Positions 5,370 through 5,370 of a DNA stretch of 5,370 bases are shown one piece after another. Both the position numbers and the translations under genes were made by a program. The number at the start of each line of letters is the position of its first letter. The stretch's first letter is position 1. The DNA comes from Pseudomonadota bacterium (lineage in GTDB: Bacteria; Pseudomonadota; Gammaproteobacteria; Burkholderiales; Burkholderiaceae_C). The stretch is taken from assembly GCA_023422975.1 (NCBI GenBank), contig JAFAGF010000050.1, positions 1 through 5,370 of the forward strand, written 5' to 3'. The notes beneath the pieces are model-generated. The model saw only the letters and a list, made by a program, of their open reading frames with translations. It ran no database searches and was not told the DNA's origin.

Positions 5370-5370
5370 C

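Larger units (their letters stand above)
3800..5370 (-). mobile_element. Group II intron, 3' portion (5' end outside window)
   Basis: A retroelement made of a self-splicing ribozyme and a reverse transcriptase/maturase. Read on the minus strand, the window holds most of the intron-encoded protein (in domain IV), then a complete domain V and a domain VI with a bulged branch-point A. Domains I-III and the 5' GUGYG end lie beyond the right edge. The 3' boundary is uncertain: the domain VI helix ends at 3804, the usual 7-8 bases after the branch A would place it near 3799-3800, and the nearest AY dinucleotide ends at 3795. The protein type (RT, domain X, HNH) and the domain V sequence fit a bacterial group IIB intron of the chloroplast-like kind, but the class is inferred. 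The element reads in the same direction as ftsY and abuts its start codon. It is visibly more A/T-rich than neighbouring genes. Confidence 0.93.

Overview
The window looks like a chromosomal segment from a GC-rich betaproteobacterium, probably of the Comamonadaceae type. This rests on the RpoH and FtsY sequences, the rpoH promoter architecture (HrcA/CIRCE over sigma-32) and a familiar-looking intergenic repeat. No taxonomic search was possible. Four chromosomal genes are intact: rpoH (minus strand), an EamA/DMT-family permease and cutA (both plus strand), and ftsY (minus strand). The right-hand third is the 3' part of a group II intron on the minus strand. It is visibly richer in A/T than the flanking genes.

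Layout: positions 1-50 are the stretch downstream of rpoH, with no clear feature. The heat-shock sigma factor rpoH occupies 51-995 (minus). The divergent intergenic region 996-1190 holds a perfect CIRCE operator (TTAGCACTC-N9-GAGTGCTAA) just upstream of rpoH, and an imperfect CIRCE-like arrangement nearer the transporter. The permease gene (1191-2093) is followed after 37 bases by cutA (2131-2478), and the two are probably co-transcribed. Between cutA and the convergent ftsY lie two degenerate copies of a ~40-base repeat and a strong intrinsic terminator that ends ftsY. ftsY runs from 3788 down to 2619.

Directly upstream of the ftsY start codon, on the same strand, lie domain VI (3804-3838) and domain V (3842-3875) of a group II intron. 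Next comes the intron-encoded reverse transcriptase/maturase/HNH protein (stop at 3912), whose reading frame is still open at the window edge. The 5' part of the intron and the 5' exon are outside the window.

Two points deserve attention. First, sigma-32 appears to be under HrcA repression, linking the two classical heat-shock regulators. Second, a mobile ribozyme sits within about 15 bases of the start codon of ftsY, the SRP receptor gene. No Shine-Dalgarno sequence remains next to the start, and the ftsY frame stays open backwards through domains VI and V. Expression of ftsY may therefore depend on intron splicing or on transcription and translation from within the intron.
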